64,000 nucleotides of DNA from Sapria himalayana (lineage: Eukaryota; Streptophyta; Magnoliopsida; Malpighiales; Rafflesiaceae). The notes beneath the pieces are model-generated. The model was not told the origin of the DNA and ran no database searches. It was given only the letters and a program-made list of their open reading frames with translations. Below, one piece after another: positions 47,310 to 60,159 of this stretch (positions are counted from its first letter, which is position 1; each line of letters begins with the position of its first letter). A program made the position numbers and the translations under genes. The stretch is from contig JAREIK010003411.1 in NCBI GenBank assembly GCA_029783825.1, forward strand, positions 735,203 to 799,202, in the 5' to 3' direction.

Positions 47310-48520
47310 ATACTGACCAAATTACCGACCTAAAAATTAGGTCGGTAATTTCTGACTAAATCAAGACCATTTAGAGACTAAAAATAGGTATAAAAAAATT
47401 TTTTTTCCAACCAAATTTCTAAACAAAGACCGACCATAATTACCGATCAAATATTTTTGGTTGGAAATCAGTGTTTAAATTAGGATGAAATTATCGAATA
47501 CAAATTGTCGACCATTTAACGATCAAAAATATATTATCATTAAAATTGGTCGGTAGAGTAGTTTTCCAAATTATTTATAACTTTATATTTACCGACAATT
47601 TACCGACAATTTACCGACCAAATATATAGGTCGGTAATTACTAACCAATTCATGATCATTTATAGATCCAAAGAGGGGCATCAAAAAAAAATATTTCTGA
47701 CCAAATTTTAGACCAAATACCGACCATATATTACCGACCAAAAATTTTTGGTAGGGAATTGGTCTGTAAATTAAAAAGGAATTAGCGAAAAAATATTTCC
47801 GAAAGATTACCTATCATTTAACGACCTAAAATATATAACCATGAAAAATAATTAATAAAGTAGTTTTCTAATATATTTATAACGTCATAATTGCCGACCA
47901 AAGTACCGACCAAATATATATGTCTGTAATTACTAACTAATTCACGACCATTTAGAGACTAAAATAAGGTTTCAAAAAAAAATATTTTCGACTAAATTTT
48001 CTACCAAAGACCGACCATACTTACTGACCAACTATCTTTGGTATGAAATTGGTCTGTAAATTAGGAGAGAATTAGAGAAAAAAATTGCCGAAAAAGTAAC
48101 AACTATTTAACGACCAAAAATATATTACCATAAAAATTGGTCGGTAAAGTGGCTTTCCAAAATATTTATAATGTTGTAATTACCGACCAACCTACTGACC
48201 TAATATATAGGTCGGTAATTACTTAATAATTCACGACCATTTAGAGACATAAATAGAGTTTTGGAAAAAAAATGTTCTCGACCAAATTTCCAACCACATA
48301 CTGACCATATTTACCCACGAAATATTTTTGGTCAGAAATTGGTCGGTAAATTAGGATGGAATTAACAAATAGAAATTGCCGATAAATTACTGACCATTTA
48401 ACGACCAAAAATATATTACCATTAAAATTGGTCGGTAAAGTGGCATTCCAAAATATTTATAACTTTGTACTTATCGACCTTTTACCGACCATAATTTTGG
48501 TCGGTAATTTATAGGTTTAA
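47310..48520. repeat. left subterminal array of TTGGTCGGTAA motifs
   Basis: More than twenty copies of ACCGACCAAA, GGTCGGTAATT and CACGACCATTTAGAGAC in both orientations. A roughly 290-bp higher-order unit repeats about four times, each with GGTCGGTAATTAC, CACGACCATTTAGAGAC, ATATTACCAT and GTAGTTTTCCAA landmarks. Several copies form local hairpins, for example ACCGACCT facing AGGTCGGT at 47325-47347. These are probable binding sites for the element's own DNA-binding protein (inference). Confidence 0.85.
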
Positions 48521-49050
48521 TTTTTTGATTTAAAATTTATTTGCTAAGTCATTAACACTTACAAACATATGTATCTCTATCATTTTTCGAAGTAGAGGCA
48601 ATAAGCGACTATAAGCATAAAATCGAAGAATTTGTATCTCTTCTTCAAAATTTAGGTAAGTTTTTCTTGGTTCTTCTCCTTCAAAATGCTCATACATATC
48701 TTCATCTCTCTGAATTTTATTAGGACAATCAGATTTTCATTTTTTCAGTATAATCGGGTTTTAGTTTTTTTTTTAATTCTCCTCCGAATTTCTTTATTTT
48801 TACTTATATTTCATTTAACCTATATAATTTTGACTCTACAAAATTAATTAAACTATAATTTTTCCGTGTAATATTTATTCTTCTACTGTTTAAATTTTTA
48901 AGATTTTATTGATTTTGATTTCAAATACAAAATGTTTGCATTTTGTTCTATCTTTATGTAGCTGAAGAAAATATATAATGATTCATTTATCTGCTTCTGT
49001 AACTTAAGAAAAATTAAACTTAATGTTAATGGGTTATATTTTTTTTTTGT
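48521..49050. other. possible 5' transcribed region of the CACTA element
   Basis: Less repetitive DNA between the array and the AT tandem repeat. GAAGAATTTGTATCTCTTCTTC followed by AAAATTTAGGTAAGTTTTTC at about 48627-48668 contains a good splice-donor-like AGGTAAGT (48654-48661). It could be an untranslated first exon; no frame supports a protein. Confidence 0.3.
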
Positions 49051-49589
49051 ATCCGAATAAATTATAAACATGTAATAGTATATATAAACTTTTATACATT
49101 TATATAATCGTATGACATTATGTATAAATATCTATACTTTAAAATATATAAACGTATTACATAATAAATAAACATAGAATTGTTTATATAAACATATAAT
49201 GTTATATATAAATATTTATACATATGTATTAATGTTTATAAATATCTATACAACATTTACATAAAACTATCCATTTATATAATTTTTTATATAATAATTA
49301 TGTAACATTAAATGATTATACAATTTTGTAAATATATATATATTACTTATTATTTTATATATAAATATAGAATATTTATAATGTTTATATAAATGTGATA
49401 TATATATCATATATTATTTATAAAAGTGTTACATATAAATGTAATTATATTTAAGTAACATTTATAAAAATATTTTATTCACAGCTATTATATAGATACA
49501 CATGTTTAATTATATAATCATATGCCATTTTATATAAAAGTATTTATAACTATATTTATAATAAAGTAAACTATTTTTATAACTATTTT

Positions 49590-51740
49590 TATAACTTTAC
49601 AGAACTAATTTTTAACTATATAATAATGAATAATTATATATATATTTCTATATAGCTATATTTCTAAAAAAATTTTTTATATGTATACTAATATATAACT
49701 ATATATAATTATATTTTACTAAATGTATAACTATATAAATGGTATATATAATTATATCTTTATCTACATACTTATTTATAACTATATATGTATAACTATA
49801 TAAATGGTATATATAATTATATCTTTAACTACATACTTATTTATAACTATATGTGTATAACTATATATAAATATTTGTATAACTATGTAACACTCTATAT
49901 AATTAAATATAACTATATTTGTAACTATATAAACATATATGTATTCATATAATTAAATCAAAATATTTGTTTAAAATATTGTATATATTTATGTATAACT
50001 ACATATAACTGCTTGTATGAATATATCTATATATAACTATATGTTTAATTATATATAACTATATATAACTATATATATTATATGTATAATAATATATAAC
50101 TATAAATAATTATATCTTACTATATGTATAACTATAAAAGTTTTATGCATAATTATATTTAAATATTAAATTTATAGCTCTTATTTAATATATATTTGTA
50201 TATATTAGAATATAAAAAAATATTTTACTATATCTAAACCTATACATAACTATATGTATAAATATATAAAATTAAATGAAAACATATTTATACCTACATG
50301 TATAAATATAAGTATAACTAAATGTATAACTCTATGTATAACCACATGTAACTATATTTATAATTACTAATTACAACATACAATATCATGTTTAACTAAA
50401 TGTGTATAACTATTAATAAATATTTGTAGAACCATATAAAACTCTATATTATTAAATATAATTAAATTTGTAACTATGTATACATATATGTATACATAAC
50501 TGTAAATCTATATATTTGTTTATAATTTTGTAAACATTTATGTATAACTACTTATCACTACTTGTATTAATATATCTATATATAACTATTTTTTTAATTA
50601 TATATAACTATTTATAACTATATATATTATATGAATAATAATATATAACTAGAAATAATTGTATCTTATTATATGTATAACTATAAAAGCTTTATACATA
50701 CAAATATTTAAATATATAATTAACAACTTATATTTAATATATATTTGTATATATTAGTATATAAAAAAGTATTTTACAATATCTATACATATACATAACT
50801 ATATGTATAAATATATACAATTAAATGAACGAATATATAAACCTACATGTATAAATATAAGTTTAACTATATGTGTAACTCTATTTATAATTACATGTAT
50901 AACAACATACACCATTATGTTAAACTATATGTGTATAACTATATATAAATATTTGTAGAACTAAATAAAAGTCTATATAATTAAATATACCTATATTTGT
51001 AACTATTTATACAAATATGTATACATATATGTAAATTCTATATATTTGTTTATAACTTTGTTTACATTTATGTATAATTATTTATAATTACTTGTATAAA
51101 TATATCTATATATAACAATATATTTAACTATATATAATTATTTATAACTATATATACTATATGTATAATAATATATAACTATAAATAATTGTATCTTACT
51201 ATATCTATAACTATAAAAGCTTTATACATAACTATATATATATATATATATATATAATATACAACTTATATTTAATATATATTTGTATATATTAGTATAT
51301 AAAAAATATTTTACTATATCTATACCTATACATAACTATATGTATAAATATATAAAATTAAATGAACAAATATATAAACCTACATGTATAAAAATAAGTT
51401 TAACTATATGTGTAACTATATGTATAACCACATGTAACTATTTTTATAATTACATGTATAACAGCATACAACATTATGTTTAACTATATATAAATATTTA
51501 TAGAACTAAATAAAAGTCTATATAATTAAATATAACAATATTTGTAACTATTTATACAAATGTGTATACATATATGTAAATCTATATATTTGTTTATAAC
51601 TTTGTATACATTTATGTATAATTACTTATAATTATTTATACAAATATATTTATATATAATTATATATTTAACTATATATAATTATTTATAACTATATATT
51701 CTATATGAATAATAGCATATAACTATACATATATGTCACA
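49590..51740. repeat. AT-rich higher-order tandem repeat, 540-550-bp unit
   Basis: The landmark TATATTTGTATATATTAG occurs at 50191, 50740 and 51279 (549 and 539 bp apart), each followed by the same order of blocks (TATTTTACTATATCTA, TAACTATATGTATAAATATA, ACCTACATGTATAA, AACCACATG). The basic word is TATAACTATATGTATAAC. The reverse-complement family fills 4690-6020 in the first element. Confidence 0.8.
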
Positions 51741-52505
51741 CTATAATGGGCCATTCCAGCACAACACGCCCATTTTTACACCTCTATGTTTGACATTACT
51801 CATAAATAATAGTTTAAGTGGTTGATGAATCACATGAGTTCCTTTTACAGATTCTATTATCTGCTTGCTATTTATTTGTGTTTTGAATTATTTTAATCTT
51901 ACTTAAATTTTTCTTAAGTGTTTGGTGTAATGGGGCGTGGTTGATTCTGAAACCTTCTCCACCTTTTAATGATACCAACCCATACAATGTGTTAAGGTCT
52001 TGAGAGAAAGCCCAATGGCTCCATACAAGACAAGTATGTGGTTTAGTAGTCTTTTATGATGTAATTAGAAGGTTTACAAGCAAATTTCATAGTCTTCTAA
52101 GCCGCTTCTCATTATGTATTAAGATGCAATGGATGGGAAAATAATTTGTTATTAATTGAAAAACTCTGTCCGGTATTCAGATTATGCATAATGTAGTAAG
52201 ATTAATAAGTTATAAAAGAAGATTTTATTTTTCTATTACAATTTGCATTATTAGAAGGGAAAAAGGTGATATATGTATATATGTATCCATGTAAGTATAT
52301 TTTTGCCTTGTGTTTATTTTCAAATTTCTTGTGCCTTGTGTTTCTAGGTACAATGTAATTTTCAACAAACAAAGAATATTTTTGTAGCCCTAGTTAATTT
52401 GTTTGATCCCTTTTTTTTATGCTTATTATAGAATTCTTAGTTGTTTTATGTTAATGCTCCATTATGGATTAGAACAAAACCTATTGAAGAGAAAATAACT
52501 ATGGG

Positions 52506-52784
52506 ATGGATGGAGGACTGCAGTTAAATTATTGCGTCAGCGTTTTGACTGGCTTACAAAGAAGTTTCAGGAAAAGAGGACTGCAATTCAACCCTAATGA
52601 TCTACCTCAGATTGTTCGGCGTAATGCTCCAGCTACAATATCTACTACATCACCTACAGCAACACATGCAACAACTGCATCAGGACTAGCAGCAGTAGAC
52701 AGCTCTACTCTAGTACCCGACATCTCACCATGCGGACCATTTATGTCACAGCATAATGATTATGAAACTAGGTTGGATGATTGA
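52506..52784 (+). CDS. unidentified 92-codon open frame in CACTA element
   Basis: It starts MDGGLQLNYCVSVLTGLQRS, continues through FRKRGLQFNPNDLPQIVRR, and then a Thr/Ala/Ser-rich low-complexity middle (residues about 40-70) and ends DYETRLDD. Its base composition is clearly less AT-rich than its surroundings, and it ends just before the right subterminal array. This would suit a last exon of an element-encoded protein, such as the DNA-binding partner of the transposase. I recognise no domain, and the upstream exons were not found. The ATG choice is arbitrary, since an acceptor site could lie upstream. Host-gene capture is an alternative. Confidence 0.4.
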   Translation: MDGGLQLNYCVSVLTGLQRSFRKRGLQFNPNDLPQIVRRNAPATISTTSPTATHATTASGLAAVDSSTLVPDISPCGPFMSQHNDYETRLDD

Positions 52785-52984
52785 GTGTATTATACACATT
52801 TATTTTTCATACCTTAAACTTTGATTTTAGATTTCATTTTTTTATTTTCTCTTGACATTATTACTATAATTATGCAGTATATATAGTTGTTTGTTGGTTT
52901 TAATTGAATTTTTGTTGTTGTGTAATCTGAATATATTTCTATATGTATGTATATTTCAAAAGCAAGATATTTAAATCAAAACTA

Positions 52985-53768
52985 GAAAAATAAATATTTG
53001 GTCGGTAATTACCGATGAAATTATGACCAAAAACCGATAAAAATTTTTTAATATCAATGGTCACCAAATGGTCAGTAATACTTTTGAAGATCAATTACCG
53101 ACCAATGATTTTAAAAGATTTTGGTCGGTTTTTGGTCACAATTTTGTCGGTTATTACCGACCATTTTGTGACTATTTATTGACCTAATGCTTTTGGTCAG
53201 AAAATGATTAGAATATAGTCGGAAATTGTTTATCGATAAATGACATGTATATTGTCGATTAATTACCGACTATTTGGAGACCATTTATTGAAATAATGCT
53301 TTGGGTCGAAAAATAGTTGGAATATAGTCAGATATTATTTGTCGGTAAATGGTTTGTAGTCGGTTAGTAATATCGATCATTTAGAGACCATTTACCGACC
53401 AATTGATTTTGGTTAGAAATGGAATTTAGTCAATAATTATTTGTTGGTAAATGATATGTAAAGTCTTTAATTATCGACTATTTGGAGACATGTACCGACC
53501 TAATTATTTTGGTCAGAAAATTGTCGGAATATAGTCGGTAATTATTTGTCGGTATAGGGTCGGTAAATGGTCGGTAATTTAGTGACTGACTAATTTTTTG
53601 TCGGTAAAAAAATTATCGATGAGAAAAATTGCGACCAAATATTTTTGTCGGTAAATGATCGATAAATGGTCGGTAAATGGATGGTAATGGTCGGTAAATG
53701 GTCAGTATTAGGTTTACTGACCAAAAAATACCGAATAACCTACCAATTAATTGGTCAGTAATTTAGTG
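52985..53768. repeat. right subterminal array of TTGGTCGGTAA motifs
   Basis: Over twenty GGTCGGTAAATGGTCGGTAA-type words, TTACCGACCATTT and GTCGGAATATAGTCGG variants, mostly in the orientation opposite to the left array, with hairpin potential. The densest part is 53515-53700. Confidence 0.85.
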
Positions 53769-53781
53769 AATTTTAGTAGAG

Positions 53782-53784
53782 TTA
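53782..53784 (+). repeat. CACTA target-site duplication TTA (right)
   Basis: Matches 47287-47289. Confidence 0.85.
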
Positions 53785-54660
53785 TCTTCCTTTTTAGCAT
53801 TATTTTTATTAGACTTCATTAAATCACACAATTCCTACTACTATCTAACAATACTAAATCTATTTAAATATTCAACAAATTAAATTGAATTGATTTAAAA
53901 TATAAAGGGATAAAAATACTCTCCCCCAACATGTAAATCTTTATCTTCATCTTTGTTGGGTTTAGTAGCTTTGTTATTCATTGGCCTCTGCTCAAAAAAT
54001 TTTCCTAGAAAACTCAATGAATATCACTCCTACCCCTAAGAATCCTTTTTTATCATCTTTTAGCAAACCTAAAAATTTTCAATAACACTAAAAATAAAAT
54101 ATAATCATAATACATATATTATAATACCTTATTTTATAACCTCATCAAACTTATGCTTTTTTGTATTTGAAATTATCCTCATTTGCTTCTTATTGCATAA
54201 TTTCCTAATTTTGTATTAAATCTTAATAAAATAGTTATGAAATACTATGTCTCTCTTTTGTTCAATATTCCCAAGGACAATTTAAAAAATTCAACTATCA
54301 TCTAATGTGTATTTTATATGGAATATACATATCTTGAAAATAAGTTATAATATTTTACTTCCTTTTAGTAGTATGTTTATTGGGCTTCATTGAATCACAT
54401 ATTGGCTACTATTATTTATCACTACTAAATTGATCTAAAGAATTAAAAAATTAAATTGAATTGACATAAAATATAAAGGGATAAAGAGACTCCCCTCAAA
54501 ACATGCCTATCTTTTATATTTGTCTATATTGGATTTGATAGCTTTGCTATTCTTTGGCTACTATTCCTGAAAATATTTCTTTAGGAAACTTAGAGAAGAT
54601 CACTAATACTTTTAGGAATCCCATTTCAAAATTGTATTAGCTAATCTTAAAAATTTTTAA
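53785..54660. repeat. older direct repeat: rest of copy A and copy B with empty site
   Basis: 53800-54060 aligns with 54370-54640: AATTGAATTGATTTAAAATA, TATAAAGGGATAAA, CTCCCC, TTTGTTGGGTTTAGTAGCTT and TCACTCCTACCCCTAAGAAT each have a counterpart. In copy B, AAGTTATAATATTTTACTTC at about 54342-54361 corresponds to the sequence interrupted by the CACTA element in copy A (AAGTTACTATGTTTA before it and TTATCTTCC after it). Confidence 0.75.
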
Positions 54661-55079
54661 TGATGCAATAAAACTAACACACACACACACCAATATTATC
54701 AGTTGCTTTCTACAAATTGATTCATTTATAGGCATCAATTCAAGTTACTTTTCTAATGGTGAGCATGGCCTTCGATGTCAATATATACTTTGATAAAGTT
54801 TTATTACATGTGTCACACAACAAAAAATTTATGAAAGACATCATGAGTATCAAAAAAAAAAAATTTGAGTCTTATGTAATAGTGAGAATGACCTAAAAGT
54901 AAAATGTGACCATTCAAAATAAACTTCTGTGAATGCACTAAGATTCAGATAGTTTTATAATTCAATATGTTATTGGTGAGCACATATTATAGAGGATATT
55001 ATGCAATTTTAGAGAAAATATCAACTTGATGTCATTGTCTATCCTATAAGATTGAATTTGAGTGTGGTGGTTTTAACTT
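54661..55079. other. AT-rich DNA, no gene recognised
   Basis: Includes a short (AC)n at about 54679-54691 and poly-A runs. No domain seen. Confidence 0.5.
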
Positions 55080-55400
55080 CTTTTTTCTTATAGTTGGTAC
55101 TAGTAGATCGATCAATCAATTTTTCTAGAGAGATTATTGAAGATATGCTAATCAAAGTTAGAAAATATATTCTCTATGGTGAATTTGTGGTGGTAAACAT
55201 GGAAGAAGACTCATATGCCCCATATATCATGACACAACCATTATTAATAATTAGATAGATATTAATTGACATTAAGAAGAGAGAATTTATACTTCATGTG
55301 AGTAAAGACTATGTGAAATTAAACATATATAAAACTTGCAAATTCTAGATGATGATAAAGAAAATATTTTCAGAATAGATAACCTCATCCCCATGACCAA
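55080..55400 (+). pseudogene. Athila-like gypsy protease-region remnant
   Basis: In one frame: LVDRSINFSREIIEDMLIKV, then GEFVVVNMEEDSYAPYIMTQ, then ILIDIKKREFILHV. This corresponds to the segment after the protease active site in Athila elements (family: IPRGIVEDVLVKV, FIVLDMEED, IILGRPFL, LIDVQKGELTLRV). The catalytic DSGA-type motif itself is not preserved upstream. Confidence 0.7.
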
Positions 55401-56250
55401 AAGATAGGATGTATAATTTATATGGAAGGATTTCCTAGATATTAGTTGATTTGAAGAAAAGGACGATGTTAAAGAATTAGAAGCATTTCTTGAAAATAAA
55501 TTGTAGTGGGGTTTGATGATGAAATATGTTTTGAAGTCATGACAGAAAAAGAATGAAAGAAAAACTACTATAAAGTTTCTAAAGATATTGTTTATTTTAT
55601 TAAATTAACATATGAAAAAAATAGAGAAAGTATTGTGAGAACTTTTGAGATGGTATAAAGATTAAAATTAAAAGAAGTTTCACTATTGATGGATGATGTA
55701 CTAGGTAAAAAATATGATGTAGAGACCAATATTAATGAAGTTTATAAGAAAAATAAGGCTAAGATTTCTGAATAGAAATAATTCATAAATTTTGATGAAG
55801 TTGTGACTCTGAAGACTAGGTCATTGAAGGAAACAGTTTTGGAAAAAGAAAAAGCCATGACTTTTTTGAAACAAAAACTACATGAAGAGGCTGTGACACT
55901 TTAACTAACTACAACATAGATACTTTAGAAAGAAAAGGATGATTCCATGATTGTCCCTTAAGTCATGCCATTAGTGAAGGGTATTATGCTCAATGATGTC
56001 ATAACAATTAATTAATAAAGTCATAATATCTAATAAAAAACATTCAAAAAGAAGGAACCAGATAAATGATCAAATTTTGAAAGAGATGTTCAGAATGCAT
56101 TTTGAATAACAAAATTATATGAAGAATATGACTTAAACTACTAAAGATGATGATCGGGGAGGAAGACCAAAGTATTAGTCTAGCTAGAGATGTTAAATTT
56201 AGTATTTCTTAAAAGACAATTCAAAGCTTTATTTTTATGCAGGTGAAATA
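55401..56250 (+). pseudogene. Athila-like linker with repeated VMT/VTLK motif
   Basis: Short readable pieces, for example DEVVTLKTRSLKETVLEKEK then AMTFLKQKLHEEAVTL at about 55797-55903, separated by stops. The repeated GTCATGAC or GTTGTGACT words recur every 40-90 bp, as in the related linkers at 27.7-28.6, 58.8-59.0 and 61.8-62.1 kb. Confidence 0.5.
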
Positions 56251-56940
56251 TTATTTAAATTTTATTTTATTTTCTATGTATATTTTATGGAGTTAAATAT
56301 TTGTACATACACGAAAATGAAATCACACCACTCAAACCTAACCATGATTATTTTTCATGACAAATGAAATTGCAACAATCAATCCCTATCATTACTATTG
56401 TTTTTTAAAGAGAAGACATGAAAATGACATAGAGTCACAACTAATTTATCATCCACGACTAACATAATGATCATATAAAATGCCACAAACCATAAGGTTT
56501 TTTCTTAAACTTTTCTTCGTCTCCCACAACCAACCAAATGATCATGACATCCAAATGTTGCAATTCAATGTCATAATGGATGAAGAAATCATGATTCAAA
56601 TCTTAGGATGAGATAAGAAGAAGCCGATTTAAGTCATAAGATGAAGGGGAAGTGATAAAATAAAACCCTCGTCGGGACTTTCTCTCAAGTCTCATGACAT
56701 GAACCTATTTTTTTCATATAGAATGGAAAAATGTGGATAATATTTTTCCTAACAAAAAAGAATTTCATGGGAAAATAAAATTTGGAGAGATTATTGTACC
56801 TTTCTAGCTGATGATCAAAAGGAGAAATTAGAAGTCAACACATGGAATGGAGCAAAACAACAACATGAGGGATTTCTACTCCAATCATGACGACATGCAA
56901 GAGAAGAGGTATTAAGTATGAAAAGTTCAGTTATGTTATA
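56251..56940. other. noncoding gypsy-associated DNA
   Basis: CATGAC-rich but without readable frames or LTR-like alignment. It probably belongs to the same decayed element. Confidence 0.4.
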
Positions 56941-56949
56941 ATAAGGAAT

Positions 56950-58200
56950 TTTTTTATAAAGTTTTTGGACTACTATTTAGTATATAAAATACCTAATAAT
57001 AATGGTTATTTTGGTAATTATGTAAGATGTATTTGTATATAAAATGACTTTAAATAAAATAATTTTATTAAATTGTAGGTATGATTGATTATGATAAATA
57101 GTAGTGAATTGGATAGTTTCCTTGTGAAATATGAGACTTAGTGGATTTATGAAGAAAGAGGGAAGTGAAAAATTATGTAAAATTATAGTATTCCTTGAGT
57201 TACAACTTTGTTATATCATATTGAGCTTATAGAATACTTTTAGCATATATTCTTAGTTGAAACTATATATAAATAGTCATGATAATCTTTATACACCACA
57301 AATATAGTATCTCTTTGATATAATCATTTCATTGAGTAATATACTCTTTTTGGTCATGAAACTTTCTTAGAAGAACAACCATATATGCTCATAAATATTC
57401 GTATGGATGTTATATTTCATTAACTATGTACCCCAGTTTTACTTAAAAGTCATGATATTCTCTAGTGCTATGACTTTCTTCTTACAGAACCATCAAGACT
57501 AAGAAAAAAGCCATGATGCTTCTCCAGCATCACAATTTTTATCTATAGAGAATTCTAGAGAGTATTTACTCAAACATAGGTCATATTTAGGATCGTGACT
57601 TTTTGCTCTAAAAACTAATCAAAGCTATAATTCATCCCAAACATCATGACATTATGTTACTAAGATTAAATTCATAAGCTTTGGCTATTTCAAGTGTCAT
57701 GATTTAGTATTATAAAGTCAAAATATACTATCACAACCATTCCCAATGTCATAGCAATAACCCTATATGCCATTATGATACTATAGAATTTTGATAATAG
57801 TAAAGCCTTTATTCTTAAACAAAATACAATAATATATAAACTATTTATATAAGTCATCATGCATTATGAAAAAGACCAAATCTAGAATCTAAGAATCATA
57901 TCAAAAACTAAGTCTTATCCTTACAACTAGAGTAGTAGCAAAGTCATTATTGGTTGATCAGATGGCCTATACAATTTTTATGAGATTGATATATGGACAA
58001 AAGTCCACTTTACTACTTTATTGTCTCATATACTTTATGACTAGTTGGGTGAGAGATCCTTCCTAACAAAATTTTTTGTGGTATGACCTAATCCTAAAAT
58101 TGGGTAACACAACAAAGTCACAATAAAATTTTGATATTATTATTAGGAAAAATTTAGTTTGGCTAGTCAACTTTAGTTGACTTAACTATCCTAGAAAAAT
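56950..58200 (+). repeat. LTR-like repeat, left copy
   Basis: Aligns with 62460 onward: AATTTTATTAAATTGTAG, TATGATAAATAGTAG, GAAATATGAGACTT, CCTTGAGTTACAACTTTGTTA, AAATAGTCATGATAATCTTT and AGTATTTACTCAAACAT have right-copy counterparts in order. Its last part (about 57940-58200) also aligns with 27300-27540. Confidence 0.65.
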
Positions 58201-58929
58201 GGATAGTTTTTTTAGTAGTTTGTATAAAATTTTCTTTTTTTTTGTGTTTATTTGCATTCCTTTTATTATGTTAGTTATTTGTATCTTTTTGTTTAATATA
58301 TATTTTTGATTTTTTTTAATCCACAAACTAATAGAGTGAATTTCTAGGTTTGAGCTAATACCTCAAGATCTAGAAAGTAAGAAAATAAAAAGAGAACTTC
58401 AGGAGTAGAAGATGAGCATGCACAACCTAATCTATCAATATGACAAAGAATATTCTCGACCAAGTAATTATTTCTACCTCATACCTAGTGGTAACCTATA
58501 TCAATTTAATTATCATTATATGGCGAGTTCTAGAGATTTAAAACATGAGAACCAAGATGAAATGACTTGCTAGAATGGTGTCTAGCAGAAATTCATTCAA
58601 AGCTTCAAAGATATTATTTGTACATTACTTATGGAGACTAAATGAAGTAATGATATAAAAAATCATCATATCAAAATAATTGAGGAGGAAATATTAAAAT
58701 TAAGAAAGAAGATGAATGAGAAGAATTCATAGGAATCGATGAAAATCTCATTGTAGAATAATGAAAAATTAGATCATAAAAATATGAAAATTAAAGATTG
58801 AGAAGTTGAACTAAAAATAATGTGACTTTTATTGTGGTCTCAAACAATGCCATGACAATGGTGCCTAAAAAAGTCATGGCTCTAGAAAAGAAAGTAGCAA
58901 CTAATCCGAACATTATGGCATTCATGAGA

Positions 58930-59620
58930 GGACTTTGTGCTTGAAAATGCTGTGACTTTAAAAAAAGTTATGGATACTAAAGAAAAGTTCCCAGAAGATT
59001 GGAAAACACCTGATGGATTGATCTTAAAGGCATTGCCAAATCATCATCATTATGCCTTTCTTTTGGAAGACAAGTTGAAACCAATTATTATTTCCACAGA
59101 GTTAATGGATGAAATGGGTACCACCATGGTGAATCTTATAGAAGAATATACTGGTACTATTGTTTAGTCACTCAAAGATATCAAAGAAATAATTCCATCA
59201 ATATGCATGCATAAGATCTTTATGAGAGGTGATGTGAAGCCAACAATTGAGTACCAATGGAGGTTAAATCCTATAATGCAAGATGTGGTAAAGAAAAAGA
59301 TTGTTAAATTGTTAAGAGTAGGTATTATTTATACTATATCTAATAATCCATGAGTGAGTTTGATTTATCTTGTACTAAAGAAGAAAAGATTGATGATAAT
59401 CAAAACTTCAAATGATGAAAAGATTACCATAAATACAACAATCATATGCTGATTATGTGTTGATTATTAGAAATTGAACAAGTTGACAAGAAAGATCTTT
59501 ATCTACTTCTATTCTTGGACCTGATATTAGATAGAATCTTATCTCATTTATTCTATTATTTTTGGATGGATATTCAGAATACAATCATATTTGGGTAGAC
59601 TTAGTAGATAAAAAAACAAC
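58930..59620 (+). pseudogene. Athila-like reverse transcriptase, N-terminal part
   Basis: Open from 58937 to 59167 (GLILKALPNHHHYAFLLEDK, LKPIIISTELMDEM, NLIEEYTGTIV), then a stop and SLKDIKEIIPSICMHKIFM, WRLNPIMQDVVKKKIVKLLR, VGIIYTISNNP. This is the conserved start of Athila RT (family: LADIKGISPSICMHRI, QRRLNPTMQEVVKKEI, GIIYPISDS). Stops then multiply and the catalytic DD region is not readable. Confidence 0.8.
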
Positions 59621-60159
59621 ATTTACTAAACCATAAAGGACTTAAGCATTCAGGAAAATTCTTTTTTGTCTTTGTAATTCTCCAACTACATTTTAGAGGT
59701 GCATGAATACTATTTTTATTGATCTTGTTGAATAAATTATGGAGATATTAATGGAAGATTTCTCCATGTATAGATATTATTTTGAAGGATGCATGCATAA
59801 CCTAGAGGTTGTTTTGAACTGATAAAAAAAAATTTCATCCTCAATTAGGAACAATATCCATTCATGGTTACCAAATAAATCATACTCAAACATGTAGTAT
59901 TGGCTAAAGAATATGAGGTGCATGATGTAAAGGTGTCAATGATCAAACCCTTCCACATCCTAATATAGTCAAGGGGGTGTAAAATTCATTAGGCACAATG
60001 GTTTTACTAGTGATTTATCAATAACTTTTTAAAGATGACAAAATCATTATATACACTATTAAAAAAAGATGTGGTATTTGATTTTGATCAAGAATACATT
60101 AATACCTTTGTAGATTCGAAAAAAAAATTACTTGAAATTCTAATCTTGACTATGCCATG

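Larger units (their letters stand above)
47290..53781. mobile_element. CACTA (En/Spm-like) DNA transposon with intact ends
   Basis: The left end is CACTACTAAAA and the right end TTTTAGTAGAG, an 11-bp inverted repeat with one mismatch. A 3-bp duplication TTA flanks it, the length expected for CACTA elements. Dense TTGGTCGGTAA / TTACCGACCAA subterminal arrays occupy about 1.2 kb on the left and 0.8 kb on the right. The interior is mostly a long AT-rich tandem repeat plus one short open frame. No transposase core is recognisable, so it is probably non-autonomous. A related empty site at about 54345-54360 confirms the insertion. Confidence 0.88.
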
